Notes: generated by a model not told the origin, from the letters alone. A stretch of DNA of 64,000 nt from Allobosea vaviloviae (GCF_001298265.1 NZ_LGSZ01000078.1:62001-126000); one strand, 5' to 3'. Counted from the first letter of the stretch, positions 26,470 to 36,046 are shown. A program made the numbers and translations.

Positions 26470-27288
26470 ATGTCCGATACCCCTCCCAGCCAGCTCCCGC
26501 CGCCGCGGGAACCCGCCGTCAACCTGCCGTCGGCGGTCGTTTGGCTGATCGTCGCACTCGGGCTGATCCAGGGCGGCCGTTCCCTGCTCTCGGCTTATGA
26601 CGACTATGTCTTGATGTCGTGGTTCGCCTTCGTGCCGGCGCGCATCAGCCTCTGGCTCGCGCCCGATCGCGTCGACGACGTCGTGAGCGCCATGACGATG
26701 TCGGTGCCGGGGCAGGATCTGGCGGACCGGCTCCAACTCGTCCGACTGCTGCTGGCCGATGGCGGTCCCAGGCTCTGGACGCTGCTGACCTATGGGCTGC
26801 TGCATGGGTCCTGGCTGCATCTGGTGACGAACCTGGTCTGGCTCGCCGCTTTCGGCAGTCCGGTCGCGCGCCGGCTTGGCAGCGGACGATTCCTCAGCCT
26901 GATGGCGCTTTCGACCATCGGCGGCGCACTGCTGCACTGGTTCTCGCGGGAGCTCGACGTGCTGCCGCTGGTCGGCGCGTCGGCGGCGGTGTCGGGCGCG
27001 ACGGCGGCGGCCATCCGCTTCGTCTTCGCACCGGGCCTGCGTTTCGGCTCGCTGGCCGACGACGCCGTCGTGCGCGCCATCCCTGCCGAGCCGACGGGGC
27101 AGCTCTGGCGCAATTCCCGCGCCATGCTGTTCATCGGCATCTGGTTTGCGACCAACATCCTGTTCGGCGCCGGTCTGGTGCCGATCCTTGGTGAGGAGAC
27201 CAGTATCGCCTGGGAGGCCCATATCGGTGGGTTCCTCGTTGGGCTGTTGATTTTCCCGCTGTTCGACAAGGGCGTTGTCCGCCGCTGA
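26470..27288 (+). CDS. Rhomboid-family intramembrane serine protease
   Basis: 272 residues. The HxxxN segment HGSWLHLVTNLVWL near residue 117 is the rhomboid helix-2 signature. The catalytic Ser is in GASAAVSG near 175 and the catalytic His in AHIGGFLVGL near 254. About six membrane segments. It cleaves membrane-protein substrates within the bilayer, but the substrate is unknown. ATG 26470 follows GGGTTGAAATTG with only a weak ribosome-binding site. Confidence 0.88.
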   Translation: MSDTPPSQLPPPREPAVNLPSAVVWLIVALGLIQGGRSLLSAYDDYVLMSWFAFVPARISLWLAPDRVDDVVSAMTMSVPGQDLADRLQLVRLLLADGGPRLWTLLTYGLLHGSWLHLVTNLVWLAAFGSPVARRLGSGRFLSLMALSTIGGALLHWFSRELDVLPLVGASAAVSGATAAAIRFVFAPGLRFGSLADDAVVRAIPAEPTGQLWRNSRAMLFIGIWFATNILFGAGLVPILGEETSIAWEAHIGGFLVGLLIFPLFDKGVVRR

Positions 27289-27474
27289 AGGCCCGTTGGT
27301 TGCGCCACGCGCCTCGAGCGACATGCCTTGCCTGTGCCTCGGTCTTCGCCCACACTCCGCCTATTCGCAGCGTTCCCGAGGCCTTCCCCGGCGCGTGAGT
27401 TCCGTCGGCGGCAGCAGGGACCAGGACGATCTCGCGTGCCGGACAACGGCGCCATCGCCAAGGAGGACGAAGCC

Positions 27475-27906
27475 ATGAACGTCGAGCAGCTTTTGGGTGG
27501 CAAGGGCCGCGAGGTCATCTCGGTGCAGCCGCATCGCACGCTGGGCGAGGCGGTCCGAACGCTCAGCGAGCGGCGCATCGGAGCCGTGGTGGTGATGGGC
27601 GCCGATGGCGCTCTGGTCGGCATTCTGTCCGAGCGCGACATCATCAGGGCGCTGGGCGAGAGCGGGGCGGCGGCGCTTGAGAGCCCGGTTTCGCGCGTGA
27701 TGACCGCCAAGGTGGTGACCTGCCGCTCCCAGACCAGCGTCGACGAGTTGATGGAGATCATGACGTCGGGACGCTTCCGCCATGTCCCGGTCGTCGAGAA
27801 CGGCCATGTCATCGGCATCATCTCGATCGGCGACGTGGTGAAGTATCGCGTCGCGGCGATCGAGGCCGAGAGCCGCGCGATGCGCGACTATATCGCGATG
27901 GCCTGA
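27475..27906 (+). CDS. CBS-domain protein
   Basis: 143 residues consisting of a CBS pair. CBS1 spans about residues 12-70 (AVVVMGADGALVGILSERDI) and CBS2 about 80-135 (RHVPVVENGHVIGIISIGDV). Such stand-alone proteins bind adenine nucleotides and resemble the alphaproteobacterial IMP-dehydrogenase-like CBS family. AAGGAGGA precedes ATG 27475, which decides the start over an upstream open frame (27328). It may be co-transcribed with the rhomboid gene. Confidence 0.88.
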   Translation: MNVEQLLGGKGREVISVQPHRTLGEAVRTLSERRIGAVVVMGADGALVGILSERDIIRALGESGAAALESPVSRVMTAKVVTCRSQTSVDELMEIMTSGRFRHVPVVENGHVIGIISIGDVVKYRVAAIEAESRAMRDYIAMA

Positions 27907-27930
27907 CGTAAGCGGGGCCAGCAGGCCATC

Positions 27931-28902
27931 TCAGACGGAGAGGCGGCTGCCGGCGATCGCCGCCTCGATGTCGTCGAGCGAGCGGCGCGTCGCCTGGCGG
28001 CCGAATTCGATCGTCTCCTGCGCACGGTGGAAGTCGAACAGCCCCATGCGGCCCAGCTTGGGGCCGATCATGACGTCGGGCGGGTCGCCCGCAAGGCGCG
28101 AGCGCGAGATTCGGTCCTGGGTGATGTTGAAGGCGTCGATCATGACGCCCGCGAGGCCCGGTCGGTCCTCGCTCTGCCGGCCGACGAGGCCACGGACGCG
28201 CCGCGCCGCGCCGGTGATGCCGCCGAGCCAGCGCGAGGTGGGCCGCACATCGAGTTCGGGCAGGATTTCGGGATCGGGCTCGGCGGCATGGTTGTGGATC
28301 GTCGTGCCGCGGCCGGCGAGGTCGCTGTTCAGGTTGACGCAGATCACGACATCGGCGCCCAGCGCGCGGGCTGCCGTGACCGGCACGGGATTGACCAGAG
28401 CGCCGTCCATCAGCCAGCGCCCGCCAAGCTTGACCGGATCGAAGACGCCCGGCAGCGCATAGGAGGCGCTGAGCGCCTCGACCAGCGGGCCATGCGTCAG
28501 CCAGATCTCGTGGCCGGTTCCGAGTTCGGTGGCGATCGCGACGAAGCGCGTCGGCAGCGCCTCGATGCGCAGGCCGGTCAGGTCCCGGTCCAGAAGCCGC
28601 TTCAGGCGGTTGCCGCCGATCAGGCCGGCTCCGCCGATGTGGAAATCCATCAGGCCGACGACGCGGCGCTTGGTCAGGCCGGTGGCGAATTCGGCGAGCT
28701 GGTCCAGCTTGCCTGCCGCATAGCAGCCGCCGACGACAGCACCGATCGAGGTTCCGGCGATGACGTCGGGCTTGAAGCCGGCTTCGGTCAGGACCTCGAG
28801 CACGCCGATATGGGCCCAGCCGCGCGCGGCGCCGCCACCCAGTGCCAGTCCGATCTTCGGTCGGCCGTCGCGAACGGGCGCTGCGACGCTCACATCGTTC
28901 AT
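27931..28902 (-). CDS. Patatin-like phospholipase (RssA-like)
   Basis: 323 residues from ATG 28902 (MNDVSVAAP), preceded by GGAGGTG. GLALGGGAARGWAHIGVLE near residue 18 is the oxyanion block; GTSIGA near 50 has the nucleophile Ser of the Ser-Asp dyad, and the catalytic Asp lies in LMDGALVNPVPV near 170. It is predicted to hydrolyse acyl esters of lipids, as RssA/YchK-type patatins do. It follows hisI on the same strand with 236 bases between. Confidence 0.9.
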   Translation of the reverse strand: MNDVSVAAPVRDGRPKIGLALGGGAARGWAHIGVLEVLTEAGFKPDVIAGTSIGAVVGGCYAAGKLDQLAEFATGLTKRRVVGLMDFHIGGAGLIGGNRLKRLLDRDLTGLRIEALPTRFVAIATELGTGHEIWLTHGPLVEALSASYALPGVFDPVKLGGRWLMDGALVNPVPVTAARALGADVVICVNLNSDLAGRGTTIHNHAAEPDPEILPELDVRPTSRWLGGITGAARRVRGLVGRQSEDRPGLAGVMIDAFNITQDRISRSRLAGDPPDVMIGPKLGRMGLFDFHRAQETIEFGRQATRRSLDDIEAAIAGSRLSV

Positions 28903-29138
28903 CGGCGTTTCACCTCCGCCACCTCCGGCAGCACCAAGCCCCAAGACGCATCGCGCGACCTCGTTCCATAACGTAGGCCCGTCCCTCCGGGGGAGGGCGA
29001 AGGATCGCAGGACTCAATGAGGAAACCGTCACCGCCGGAGCAAACCCTGCGCATACCGGCGGCTCTTGACGAAACGATGAAAGCGCGACGAAACAGCGCC
29101 GACGGCGTCCGCCGAGCCTCAGTTCGAGAGGACATGCC

Positions 29139-29543
29139 TCAGTCACAGACGAGCGGTTCGGATGCTCCCTCGCGCAGCGGTTTGACCCGGTAAAAGCAGG
29201 AACGGCGTCCGGTGTGGCAGCAGCCGCCGTCGCCTGCGACCTTGACCTTCAGCCAGAGCGCGTCCTGGTCGCAATCGACCCGCATCTCGACGATGGTCTG
29301 GATCTGGCCGGAGGTCGCCCCCTTGTGCCAGAGCTCGCCGCGGGAGCGCGACCAGTACCAGGCCTCGCCGGTCTCGATCGAACGGGCCAGCGCCTGCGCG
29401 TTCATGTGTGCCACCATCAGCAGTTCGCCGGTGTCCGCATCGGTGGTGACGCAGGTCACGAGCCCGCTGGCGTCGAAGCGCGGAGCGAGCGTGGTGCCCT
29501 CCTCGAGGGCCGACTTGGTTTCGAGGACCGGGAAAGCAATCAT
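29139..29543 (-). CDS. hisI: Phosphoribosyl-AMP cyclohydrolase
   Basis: 134 residues from ATG 29543. [36 protein letters not shown], and [11 protein letters not shown] with [14 protein letters not shown] contain the metal and catalytic residues of HisI. It opens the purine ring of phosphoribosyl-AMP, the third step of histidine biosynthesis. It is the stand-alone hisI; the hisE partner is not adjacent. It lies in a hisI-folE neighbourhood that is split here by the TetR/SDR pair. The N-terminal in-frame extension up to 29618 is Pro/His-rich and not family-like. Confidence 0.93.
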   Translation of the reverse strand: MIAFPVLETKSALEEGTTLAPRFDASGLVTCVTTDADTGELLMVAHMNAQALARSIETGEAWYWSRSRGELWHKGATSGQIQTIVEMRVDCDQDALWLKVKVAGDGGCCHTGRRSCFYRVKPLREGASEPLVCD

Positions 29544-29621
29544 CGGTGTCTCATTCGGCAGGTGTTGCGTGTCGTCATGTGGTGGTGGTGGTTGGGGAGG
29601 CCAGGACATGGGCGCCATGGC

Positions 29622-30146
29622 TCAGGCTGCCGTCTCGCTGAGCGCGTCCTCGAACAGGCTCGGACTGTTCAGCGTCCGCGCCAGAATGAGTGCTCCTTCG
29701 AGACGGGCCAGCAAGGCCGCCGGGTTCTGGCTGCCTCGTGACGCCCTGGGCGCCACATCGAGATAATCCAGGATCATCTGGAAAAACGCGGACACGGCCG
29801 TGGCGACCTGCGCTGGCAAAGCGTCGCGTTGCGCACCGAACATCCCGCATAGACACATCCGGTCCTCGACCAGCACGGCATCGCGAAACAGGGCCGTGAC
29901 GCGCTCCAGTCCTTCGCCGGGCGCCAGGATCCGGGGATCTCCCAGCCGGTCAGCCGCCCGCACGGTATAGCGTCGAGCCAAGGCCTCGCAGAGGTCGCCC
30001 TTGGTCGGGAAATGGTAATGCACACTCGAGCTTTTGATGCCGACGTCTTCCGCAACGTCGCGAAAGCTGAAACCGTGGTAGCCGGCCATCCGCGCCCGCT
30101 TTTCGGCAGCGTCCAGAATCTGCTCGCGCGCGGGTGCTTCGATCAT
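29622..30146 (-). CDS. TetR-family transcriptional repressor
   Basis: 174 residues. The N-terminal HTH (about 8-50) includes ILDAAEKRARMAGYHGFSFRD and VGIKSSSVHYHFPTKGDLCE. The C-terminal domain binds the effector. It is divergent from the SDR gene with 106 bases between starts containing two related dyad operators, so it most likely represses both genes. The hisI ATG lies 78 bases downstream of its stop. Confidence 0.92.
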   Translation of the reverse strand: MIEAPAREQILDAAEKRARMAGYHGFSFRDVAEDVGIKSSSVHYHFPTKGDLCEALARRYTVRAADRLGDPRILAPGEGLERVTALFRDAVLVEDRMCLCGMFGAQRDALPAQVATAVSAFFQMILDYLDVAPRASRGSQNPAALLARLEGALILARTLNSPSLFEDALSETAA

Positions 30147-30155
30147 ATCGGCCTC

Positions 30156-30171
30156 TCTATCGACTGATAGA
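30156..30171. promoter_or_regulatory. TetR operator, site 1 (imperfect dyad)
   Basis: TCTATCGACTGATAGA is an imperfect palindrome (two central mismatches) 10 bases upstream of the tetR ATG. It shares the TCTATC/GATAGA arms with the stronger site 2, so it is a second binding site and would autoregulate tetR. Confidence 0.6.
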
Positions 30172-30177
30172 TAAGGC

Positions 30178-30206
30178 TTGACGGGCGCAATCTCAACTCT
30201 CTAGGT
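30178..30206 (+). promoter_or_regulatory. Promoter of the SDR gene
   Basis: TTGACG (30178-30183), a 17-base spacer and CTAGGT (30201-30206) give a sigma70-like promoter. Predicted transcription starts about 30213, directly at operator site 2, so a bound repressor would block initiation. Confidence 0.55.
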
Positions 30207-30213
30207 TCCGACA

Positions 30214-30233
30214 TCTATCTATCGATAGATAGA
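30214..30233. promoter_or_regulatory. TetR operator, site 2 (perfect 20-bp palindrome)
   Basis: TCTATCTATCGATAGATAGA is a perfect 20-bp inverted repeat, 20 bases upstream of the SDR ATG and overlapping the predicted start of transcription. Its half-sites contain TCTATC as in site 1. A repeat of this symmetry in GC-rich DNA is very unlikely by chance. Confidence 0.8.
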
Positions 30234-30252
30234 ATCATTAAAGGAGTTCATC

Positions 30253-31020
30253 ATGGGACGTTCGTTGAGCCTGATCGTCGGCGGGTCTTCCGGAATGGGC
30301 CTCGCAACGGCAACGCTGCTTGCCTCCGAAGGCAGGACCATCGCCCTCGTCGGCCGTGATCCCGCCAAGCTCGCAAGCGCACGGAAGCAAATCGAGAAAG
30401 ACAGCGGTGGCGACGTCGAAACGATCGAAGCCGACCTTTACGATACCGGTGCAGTCGATGGATTGATCCGCCGGATCGATGGCGACGGACGCCATATCGA
30501 TCAGCTGGTCAATGCTGCCGGCTATTTCTTCCCGAAGCCGTTCCTGGAGCATACGGGAGCGGATTTTGACCGCTATCACGCGCTCAACCGGGCGACCTTT
30601 TTCGTGACGCAGGCGGTTGCCCGCAATATGGCGTCTCACGGTGGCGGTGCGATCGTCACGATTGGCTCGATGTGGGCGCGACAGGCCGTCAAGGCCACGC
30701 CGTCCTCCGCCTATTCGATGGCGAAAGCGGGCCTCCACGCCCTGACGCAGCATCTCGCGATGGAACTAGCGGGCCTGAACATCCGTGTGAACGCCGTATC
30801 GCCGGCGGTCGTCGTCACGCCAATCTACGGTGCGTTCATCGAGCCCGAAGCGATCGAGGCGACGCTGACGGGCGGCTTCGATGCGTTCCATCCGATTGGC
30901 CGGGTCGGTCGGGCGGCCGACGTCGCCGCCCATATCGCATTTCTGCTGTCGGAGCGGGCCGGCTGGACGACAGGCGCGATCCACGACGTCGATGGCGGCG
31001 TGATGGCTGGCCGCAACTAG
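30253..31020 (+). CDS. Short-chain dehydrogenase/reductase
   Basis: 255 residues. Rossmann motif [12 protein letters not shown] (GxxxGxG) near residue 11, a conserved NAA block VNAAGYF near 87, catalytic Ser in IGSMWAR near 139, and SAYSMAKAG (YxxxK) near 155. C-terminal VDGGVMAG is typical of classical SDRs. AAGGAG is 6 bases before ATG 30253. Its TetR neighbour and operators imply induction by a small molecule, possibly its own substrate. Confidence 0.92.
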   Translation: MGRSLSLIVGGSSGMGLATATLLASEGRTIALVGRDPAKLASARKQIEKDSGGDVETIEADLYDTGAVDGLIRRIDGDGRHIDQLVNAAGYFFPKPFLEHTGADFDRYHALNRATFFVTQAVARNMASHGGGAIVTIGSMWARQAVKATPSSAYSMAKAGLHALTQHLAMELAGLNIRVNAVSPAVVVTPIYGAFIEPEAIEATLTGGFDAFHPIGRVGRAADVAAHIAFLLSERAGWTTGAIHDVDGGVMAGRN

Positions 31021-31062
31021 GGGCGGCATGGCGGGCGCGCGGTGTTGCCGCGCGTCCGCTCG

Positions 31063-31725
31063 TCAGAGACCCGCGGACTTCACCATGGTGAAGAACCGCA
31101 CCTGCTCGGCCGGCTCCCTGAAAAGCCCGGTGTATTGCGTCGTCATCGTCGAGGAGCCCTGCTTCTGCACGCCGCGCATCGACATGCACATATGCTCGGC
31201 CTCGATCAGGACGGCGACGCCACGCGGCTTGAGCACCCGCTCGAGGGTCTGGGTGATCTGGGCCGTCATCGTCTCCTGCGTCTGCAGGCGCCGCGCGTAG
31301 ACATCGACGATGCGGGCAAGCTTTGAGAGGCCGACGACGCCTTCGGACGGATAATAGCCGATATGCGCCTTGCCGACGAAGGGCACCATATGGTGCTCGC
31401 AATGCGACGAGAACGGGATGTCGCGCACAAGCACCATGTCGCGGTAGCCCTCGACCTCCTCGAAGACGCGATCGAGGATTTCATCCGCATCCTCCTGGTA
31501 GCCTTTGTAGAATTCCTTGTAAGCCTTGGCGACGCGCCGCGGCGTCTCGACCAGCCCCTCTCGCGACGGATCGTCGCCAGCCCACAGGATGAGCGTGCGC
31601 ACAGCCTCCTCGGCTTGCTCCTGCGTCGGCTGCTTGATGAGAAACTTGTCTGCGGAGGGGCCCAAGGCCTGCTCGACGGACAAGGGCTGAACCACGGGGT
31701 TCATGGACTTAACCACAGGGTTCAT
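31063..31725 (-). CDS. folE: GTP cyclohydrolase I
   Basis: About 220 residues. [16 protein letters not shown], the HCEHHMVPF zinc/active-site block near residue 112, [11 protein letters not shown] and the C-terminal [13 protein letters not shown] identify FolE type I. It converts GTP to 7,8-dihydroneopterin triphosphate for folate. ATG 31725 or ATG 31704 (seven codons later) are the plausible starts. The gene is divergent from the IscU-like gene and separated from hisI by the TetR/SDR pair. Confidence 0.95.
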   Translation of the reverse strand: MNPVVKSMNPVVQPLSVEQALGPSADKFLIKQPTQEQAEEAVRTLILWAGDDPSREGLVETPRRVAKAYKEFYKGYQEDADEILDRVFEEVEGYRDMVLVRDIPFSSHCEHHMVPFVGKAHIGYYPSEGVVGLSKLARIVDVYARRLQTQETMTAQITQTLERVLKPRGVAVLIEAEHMCMSMRGVQKQGSSTMTTQYTGLFREPAEQVRFFTMVKSAGL

Positions 31726-31909
31726 GTGGCGCCTCTCGTTACGGTGACGCATCATACGCGGGCCGGGCCGATCTGGACCACTTCGCGCGGACGCTGCGAC
31801 AAGTCTGCCTCCAAGGCCGCGATGGTCGGGTATGGTCTCCCGCCCGTCGGCCTGCCATCCTATATGGGTGTCGAGTACCGGTCACGCCAAGGCCCGGTGG
31901 AGAACTGAG

Positions 31910-32359
31910 ATGCTGAGCGACGTCTACAACAAGCGGATCCTTGAACTGGCGGCCAATATTCCGTTGCTGGATCGACTGCCTGCTCCCGATGCCACGGCCA
32001 AGGCCCATTCGCGACTCTGCGGCTCGACGGTGACAGTCGATGTCAGCATGGACGGCGATGTCGTCACCGGCTTCGGCCATGACGTGAAGGCCTGCGCGCT
32101 GGGCCAGGCCTCGTCCTCGATCATGGCGCGCCATGTCGTCGGCTCGACCGCCGAGGAGCTGCGCGCCGTGCGCGAGCAGGCGCGCGCCATCCTGAAGGAC
32201 AATGCCGAGCCGCCCGAGGGCAAATGGGCCGATCTCTCCGTGCTCGTGCCGGTGCGCGACTACAAGGCGCGCCATGCCTCTACGATGCTGACCTTCGACG
32301 CGGTCGTCGACGCGATCGGGCAGATCGAGCAGAAGCGCGGCCAGCAGGCAGTGGCGTGA
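31910..32359 (+). CDS. IscU/NifU-N-like iron-sulfur scaffold-related protein
   Basis: 149 residues from ATG 31910. It aligns with IscU: Cys 1 at SRLCGSTVTV, Cys 2 at VKACALGQASSSIM, and the third IscU cysteine position reads YKARHASTML, so Cys is replaced by Ala. The Asp after Cys 1 in IscU (CGD) is also absent (CGS). Full canonical cluster assembly is therefore unlikely; a partial scaffold or regulatory role is possible. The family is conserved in Alphaproteobacteria beside folE. Confidence 0.8.
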   Translation: MLSDVYNKRILELAANIPLLDRLPAPDATAKAHSRLCGSTVTVDVSMDGDVVTGFGHDVKACALGQASSSIMARHVVGSTAEELRAVREQARAILKDNAEPPEGKWADLSVLVPVRDYKARHASTMLTFDAVVDAIGQIEQKRGQQAVA

Positions 32360-32390
32360 GCGACGTGCGCGCCCTCGACCCGGGCGCGGT

Positions 32391-33122
32391 CTATTTCAGG
32401 CCGAGCGCCAGCCGGATCTCGGCTCTGGTCTCGTCGAAGCGCGAGCGGAAGGCGCGCTCCGCGAGGAGCGCCTTGGCGACGGCGCGCCCGGCCTTGTCGC
32501 CAGCCACGAGATCGCTGCGGTAATGGAAGCCGCAGACCAGGCGGCTCTCGCCGTAGTCGGTCACCCGTTCCTCGAACTTCGCGGCGAGTTCCGGCGCGGC
32601 CTGGGTCAAAAGCTCGGCGTAAAGCGCGGCCGTCGCCGCATGGGTGGAGGGGAAAGACGAGCCTTCGGGGCGCCCGCCCGGGCACGGCTTGACGCGGACC
32701 TTGTTCCAGACCGTGAAGGGACGCTGACGGTTCGTCAGGCGGCGCACGGAGAGCAGGACGATGCCGAGTTCGACCTGCGCCTCGCGGAACAGCAGGCGCA
32801 CCTCGCGATGCTGATTGCCGGCGAACGGGATATCGGCGCCTTCGAGGAAGCGGGCGAGCGTCTGGTACTGGTCGGCTATGGCGGCCTTCTCGCGCTCCGG
32901 CGTGCGGCCGAGCGTGATCTGCAGCACCTCGTCGAATTCGCGCTTCTGCTCGGGGGCATTCATCGCGGGCGGCAGCCCGATGATGCGGGCGATATCGACC
33001 TTGCCGGGCTCGAGCCAGAGCAGGTTGGCGCGCTGCTGGGCCTGAGCGGGCGCGGCGGCGATGAGAAGGCCTGCCGCAACCCAGGCGATGGCGGCGGTCG
33101 CGCGGAATGGAACGGAACGCAT
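32391..33122 (-). CDS. Periplasmic PAP2 / class A-type acid phosphatase
   Basis: 243 residues from MRSVPFRATAA. Signal peptide of about 29 residues ends APAQAQ. The phosphatase signature is LTNRQRPF, GSSFPSTHA and SRLVCGFHYRSD, matching KxxxxxxRP-PSGH-SRxxxxxHxxxD with PSTH instead of PSGH. It releases phosphate from phosphomonoesters in the periplasm. An ATG at 33137 would share the CATG with the yidD start, so the start five codons later is preferred. Confidence 0.85.
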   Translation of the reverse strand: MRSVPFRATAAIAWVAAGLLIAAAPAQAQQRANLLWLEPGKVDIARIIGLPPAMNAPEQKREFDEVLQITLGRTPEREKAAIADQYQTLARFLEGADIPFAGNQHREVRLLFREAQVELGIVLLSVRRLTNRQRPFTVWNKVRVKPCPGGRPEGSSFPSTHAATAALYAELLTQAAPELAAKFEERVTDYGESRLVCGFHYRSDLVAGDKAGRAVAKALLAERAFRSRFDETRAEIRLALGLK

Positions 33123-33135
33123 AACGGAACGCGGC

Positions 33136-33522
33136 ATGGCGAATCTCAGCTCTGAGGACGAGCGCGATGAAATGGCATCGCAGCCGGGCTTGTCACGTCT
33201 TTTCGCGCAAGCGGCGCGTTTAAAGCGGGCACCGCGGCGCGGCGCGCACTGGGCGATCCGCGGCTATCAGCTCAGCCTGTCGATGCTGGTGGGCCGGCAC
33301 TGCCGGCATTGGCCGAGCTGTTCGAGCTATACCGACGAGGCGATCCAGCGTTTCGGCCTGTGGCGCGGCGGCTGGATCGGCGTAGCGCGAATCTGCCGCT
33401 GCACGCCGCTGGGGACGAGCGGCATCGACCTCGTCTGCGAGGAACTGCCACCGGACTCCGCCTGGTATCGGCCGTGGCGCTACGGGCGATGGCGCGGGGT
33501 CAATGCGCCGGAGCAGCCTTAG
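33136..33522 (+). CDS. yidD: Membrane protein insertion efficiency factor
   Basis: 128 residues. A amphipathic segment near residue 35 (GYQLSLSMLVGRHCRHWPSC) leads to CSSYTDEAIQRFGLWRGG and RICRCTPLG, the conserved YidD cysteines. YidD aids YidC-dependent membrane protein insertion. ATG 33172 is an alternative start that gives the family length. Its usual genomic neighbours (rnpA, rpmH) are absent; the gene sits with the phosphatase and thrS. Confidence 0.9.
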   Translation: MANLSSEDERDEMASQPGLSRLFAQAARLKRAPRRGAHWAIRGYQLSLSMLVGRHCRHWPSCSSYTDEAIQRFGLWRGGWIGVARICRCTPLGTSGIDLVCEELPPDSAWYRPWRYGRWRGVNAPEQP

Positions 33523-33758
33523 TTGACCGCTTTGGCCTTTATCAACGCCGTGCGGCAGCCCTCGGACAGCTTGCCCAGGTTGTCCTTGAAGCAGGCCGCG
33601 ATCCGGCCGCCGCCGGGCTGGACGCCAGGGCAGTGGGCCGCGACGTCCTTGGCGCAAGCTTCACGCAGCGCGGCGGCGCGATCCTGGGCAAGCGCGGGTT
33701 GGGCGGCGCCGGCAAGGGCGAGGGACACGGCCAGGGTGTTCGTGAGAACGCGGATCAT
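33519..33758 (-). CDS. Small secreted cysteine-rich protein
   Basis: 79 residues. A signal peptide (about 1-25, ending ALAQ) precedes four cysteines, CAKDVAAHCPGVQPGGG and CFKDNLGKLSEGC, in a spacing seen in the eukaryotic Golgi glycoprotein-1-like cysteine-rich repeat. It is probably a periplasmic disulfide-bonded protein of unknown function. Its stop overlaps the yidD stop by four bases (convergent). Confidence 0.75.
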   Translation of the reverse strand: MIRVLTNTLAVSLALAGAAQPALAQDRAAALREACAKDVAAHCPGVQPGGGRIAACFKDNLGKLSEGCRTALIKAKAVN

Positions 33759-34036
33759 GCAAAGGGCTCCTGCGGTTGAAACGTGGCGGCGATCGGTATC
33801 ATGCCGCTGATGACTTGCCGCGCGATGAGGAAAACATGACGAAACCGACAGGTTCGATTGTCCCGTGCGGCGAGGCGATTGCCTGCGGGCCTGCGCTCGT
33901 ATAGGCGGGGCGTTCTCGGCGGTGTCCTCACCCGGATACGGACATCTCCGCGCAAGCTCAGCCGAGTATTGCCCAACCCAGTATCCGGCCTTGACTTACG
34001 GGGTTCGTATCCCCGAGTGAGCAGGAGCGACGATCG

Positions 34037-36046
34037 ATGACGATCTCCCTGACATTCCCTGATGGCGCAAAGCGCGAATTTCCCTCCGGCATCACCGGAA
34101 AGGCGATCGCCGGCGGCATTTCGCCCTCTCTCCTGAAACGCACCGTCGCGATGGCGCTCGATGGCGTGGTCGTCGATCTCGGCGATCCGATCGGCCGGGA
34201 CTCGAAGATCGAGTTCCTGACCCGGGACGACCCGCGCGCGCTGGAACTGATCCGGCACGACTGCGCCCACGTTCTCGCCGAGGCCGTGCAGGCGCTCTAT
34301 CCCGGCACGCAGGTGACGATCGGCCCGGTGATCGAGGGCGGGTTCTTCTACGATTTCGCGCGCAACGAGCCGTTCACACCCGATGACTTCGCGCCGATCG
34401 AGGCGAAGATGCGCGAGATCATCGCGAAGGACGCGCCCTTCACCAAGGAAGAGTGGAGCCGCGAGAGGGCCAAGGATTTCTTCGCTGGGAAGGGCGAGGC
34501 CTACAAGGTCGAGCTCGTCGATGCGATCCCGGCTGACCAGACACTGAAGATGTACAAGCAGGGCGAGTGGATCGACCTCTGCCGTGGCCCGCACATGACC
34601 TCGGTCGGCAAGGTCGGCACCGCCTTCAAGCTGATGAAGGTGGCCGGCGCCTATTGGCGCGGCGACAGCAACAACGCGATGCTGACGCGCCTCTACGGTA
34701 CGGCCTTCGCCAAGCAGGAGGATCTCGACGCCCATCTCAAGCAGATCGAGGAGGCCGAAAAGCGCGACCATCGCAAGATCGGCCGCGAGATGAACCTGTT
34801 CCACTTCCAGGAGGAGGGGCCGGGCGTCGTGTTCTGGCACTCCAAGGGTTGGCGGCTGTTCCAGGAGATCCTGACCTATATGCGGCGCCGGCTGGCGGCC
34901 GATTATGAAGAGGTCAACGCGCCGCAGGTGCTCGACAAGTCGCTCTGGGAGACCTCGGGCCACTGGGGCTGGTACCAGGACAACATGTTCGCGGTGAAGT
35001 CGGCGAGCGCGTTCGAGAACCCCAACGATCCCAACCGGGACCAGAAGGTGTTCGCGCTGAAGCCGATGAACTGCCCCGGCCATGTGCAAATCTTCAAGCA
35101 CGGCCTGAAGAGCTATCGCGATCTGCCGATCCGGCTCGCCGAGTTCGGCAATGTCCATCGCTACGAGCCGTCGGGTGCGCTGCACGGGCTGATGCGCGTG
35201 CGCGGCTTCACGCAGGACGACGCCCACATCTTCTGCACGGAAGAGCAGCTCGCCGCCGAGTGCCTGAAGATCAACGAGCTGATCCTCTCCGTCTACGAGG
35301 ATTTCGGCTTCACCGACGATCTGGTCATCAAGCTCTCGACCCGGCCGGAGAAGCGCGTCGGTTCCGACGAGGTCTGGGATCATGCCGAGGCGGTGATGAC
35401 CAAGGTCCTCGAGACGATCGCGACGCAGTCCGGCAACCGCATCAAGACCGAGATCAATCCGGGCGAGGGGGCCTTCTACGGGCCGAAGTTCGAATATGTG
35501 CTGCGCGATGCCATCGGCCGCGACTGGCAGTGCGGCACGACGCAGGTCGATTTCAACCTGCCCGAGCGCTTCGGGGCCTTCTATATCGGCTCGGACGGCG
35601 AGAAGAAACAGCCCGTCATGGTCCACCGCGCGATCTGCGGCTCGCTGGAGCGGTTCACCGGCATCCTGATCGAGCACCATGCCGGGCATTTCCCGCTCTG
35701 GCTTGCGCCAGAGCAGATCGTCGTGTCGCCGATCACCTCCGAGGCCGATTCCTACGCCGAGCAGGTCACGATCGCCTGCATGAATGCCGGCCTGCGGGCG
35801 CGGGCTGATCTTCGCAACGAGAAGATCAGCTACAAGGTGCGCGAGCATTCGCTGGCCAAGGTCCCGGTGATCCTGGCGGTGGGCAAGCGCGAGGCCGAGG
35901 AGCGCACCGTCACCGTGCGCCGGCTCGGCAGCCAGGCGCAGACGGTGATGTCGCTCGACGCCATGATCTCGGCGCTGACCGAGGAGGCGACGCCTCCGGA
36001 CGTGAAGCGCGTCAAGGCGGCTAGGGCGGCGAAGGCTGCGGGCTGA
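34037..36046 (+). CDS. thrS: Threonine–tRNA ligase
   Basis: 669 residues. A TGS domain (about 1-60), the editing domain with [17 protein letters not shown] and the class II catalytic core follow. Zinc ligands are visible in [10 protein letters not shown] (Cys), [17 protein letters not shown] (His) and [13 protein letters not shown] (His). Motif 3 and the anticodon-binding domain (about 560-660) complete it. AGGAG precedes ATG 34037 by 10 bases. It attaches threonine to tRNA-Thr. Confidence 0.97.
   Translation: MTISLTFPDGAKREFPSGITGKAIAGGISPSLLKRTVAMALDGVVVDLGDPIGRDSKIEFLTRDDPRALELIRHDCAHVLAEAVQALYPGTQVTIGPVIEGGFFYDFARNEPFTPDDFAPIEAKMREIIAKDAPFTKEEWSRERAKDFFAGKGEAYKVELVDAIPADQTLKMYKQGEWIDLCRGPHMTSVGKVGTAFKLMKVAGAYWRGDSNNAMLTRLYGTAFAKQEDLDAHLKQIEEAEKRDHRKIGREMNLFHFQEEGPGVVFWHSKGWRLFQEILTYMRRRLAADYEEVNAPQVLDKSLWETSGHWGWYQDNMFAVKSASAFENPNDPNRDQKVFALKPMNCPGHVQIFKHGLKSYRDLPIRLAEFGNVHRYEPSGALHGLMRVRGFTQDDAHIFCTEEQLAAECLKINELILSVYEDFGFTDDLVIKLSTRPEKRVGSDEVWDHAEAVMTKVLETIATQSGNRIKTEINPGEGAFYGPKFEYVLRDAIGRDWQCGTTQVDFNLPERFGAFYIGSDGEKKQPVMVHRAICGSLERFTGILIEHHAGHFPLWLAPEQIVVSPITSEADSYAEQVTIACMNAGLRARADLRNEKISYKVREHSLAKVPVILAVGKREAEERTVTVRRLGSQAQTVMSLDAMISALTEEATPPDVKRVKAARAAKAAG

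Noticed and set aside
25483-27324. 613-residue minus-strand frame through the rhomboid and PAS_5 region
   Set aside because: Only the 190 C-terminal residues from ATG 26055 are PAS_5-like; the rest is antisense to the rhomboid gene and crosses the terminator.
33759-34036. T-box or riboswitch leader of thrS
   Set aside because: No T-box (UGGN-containing bulge) and no alternate terminator hairpin visible; only a TTGACT with a poor -10 and a short CGGGG/CCCCG hairpin.
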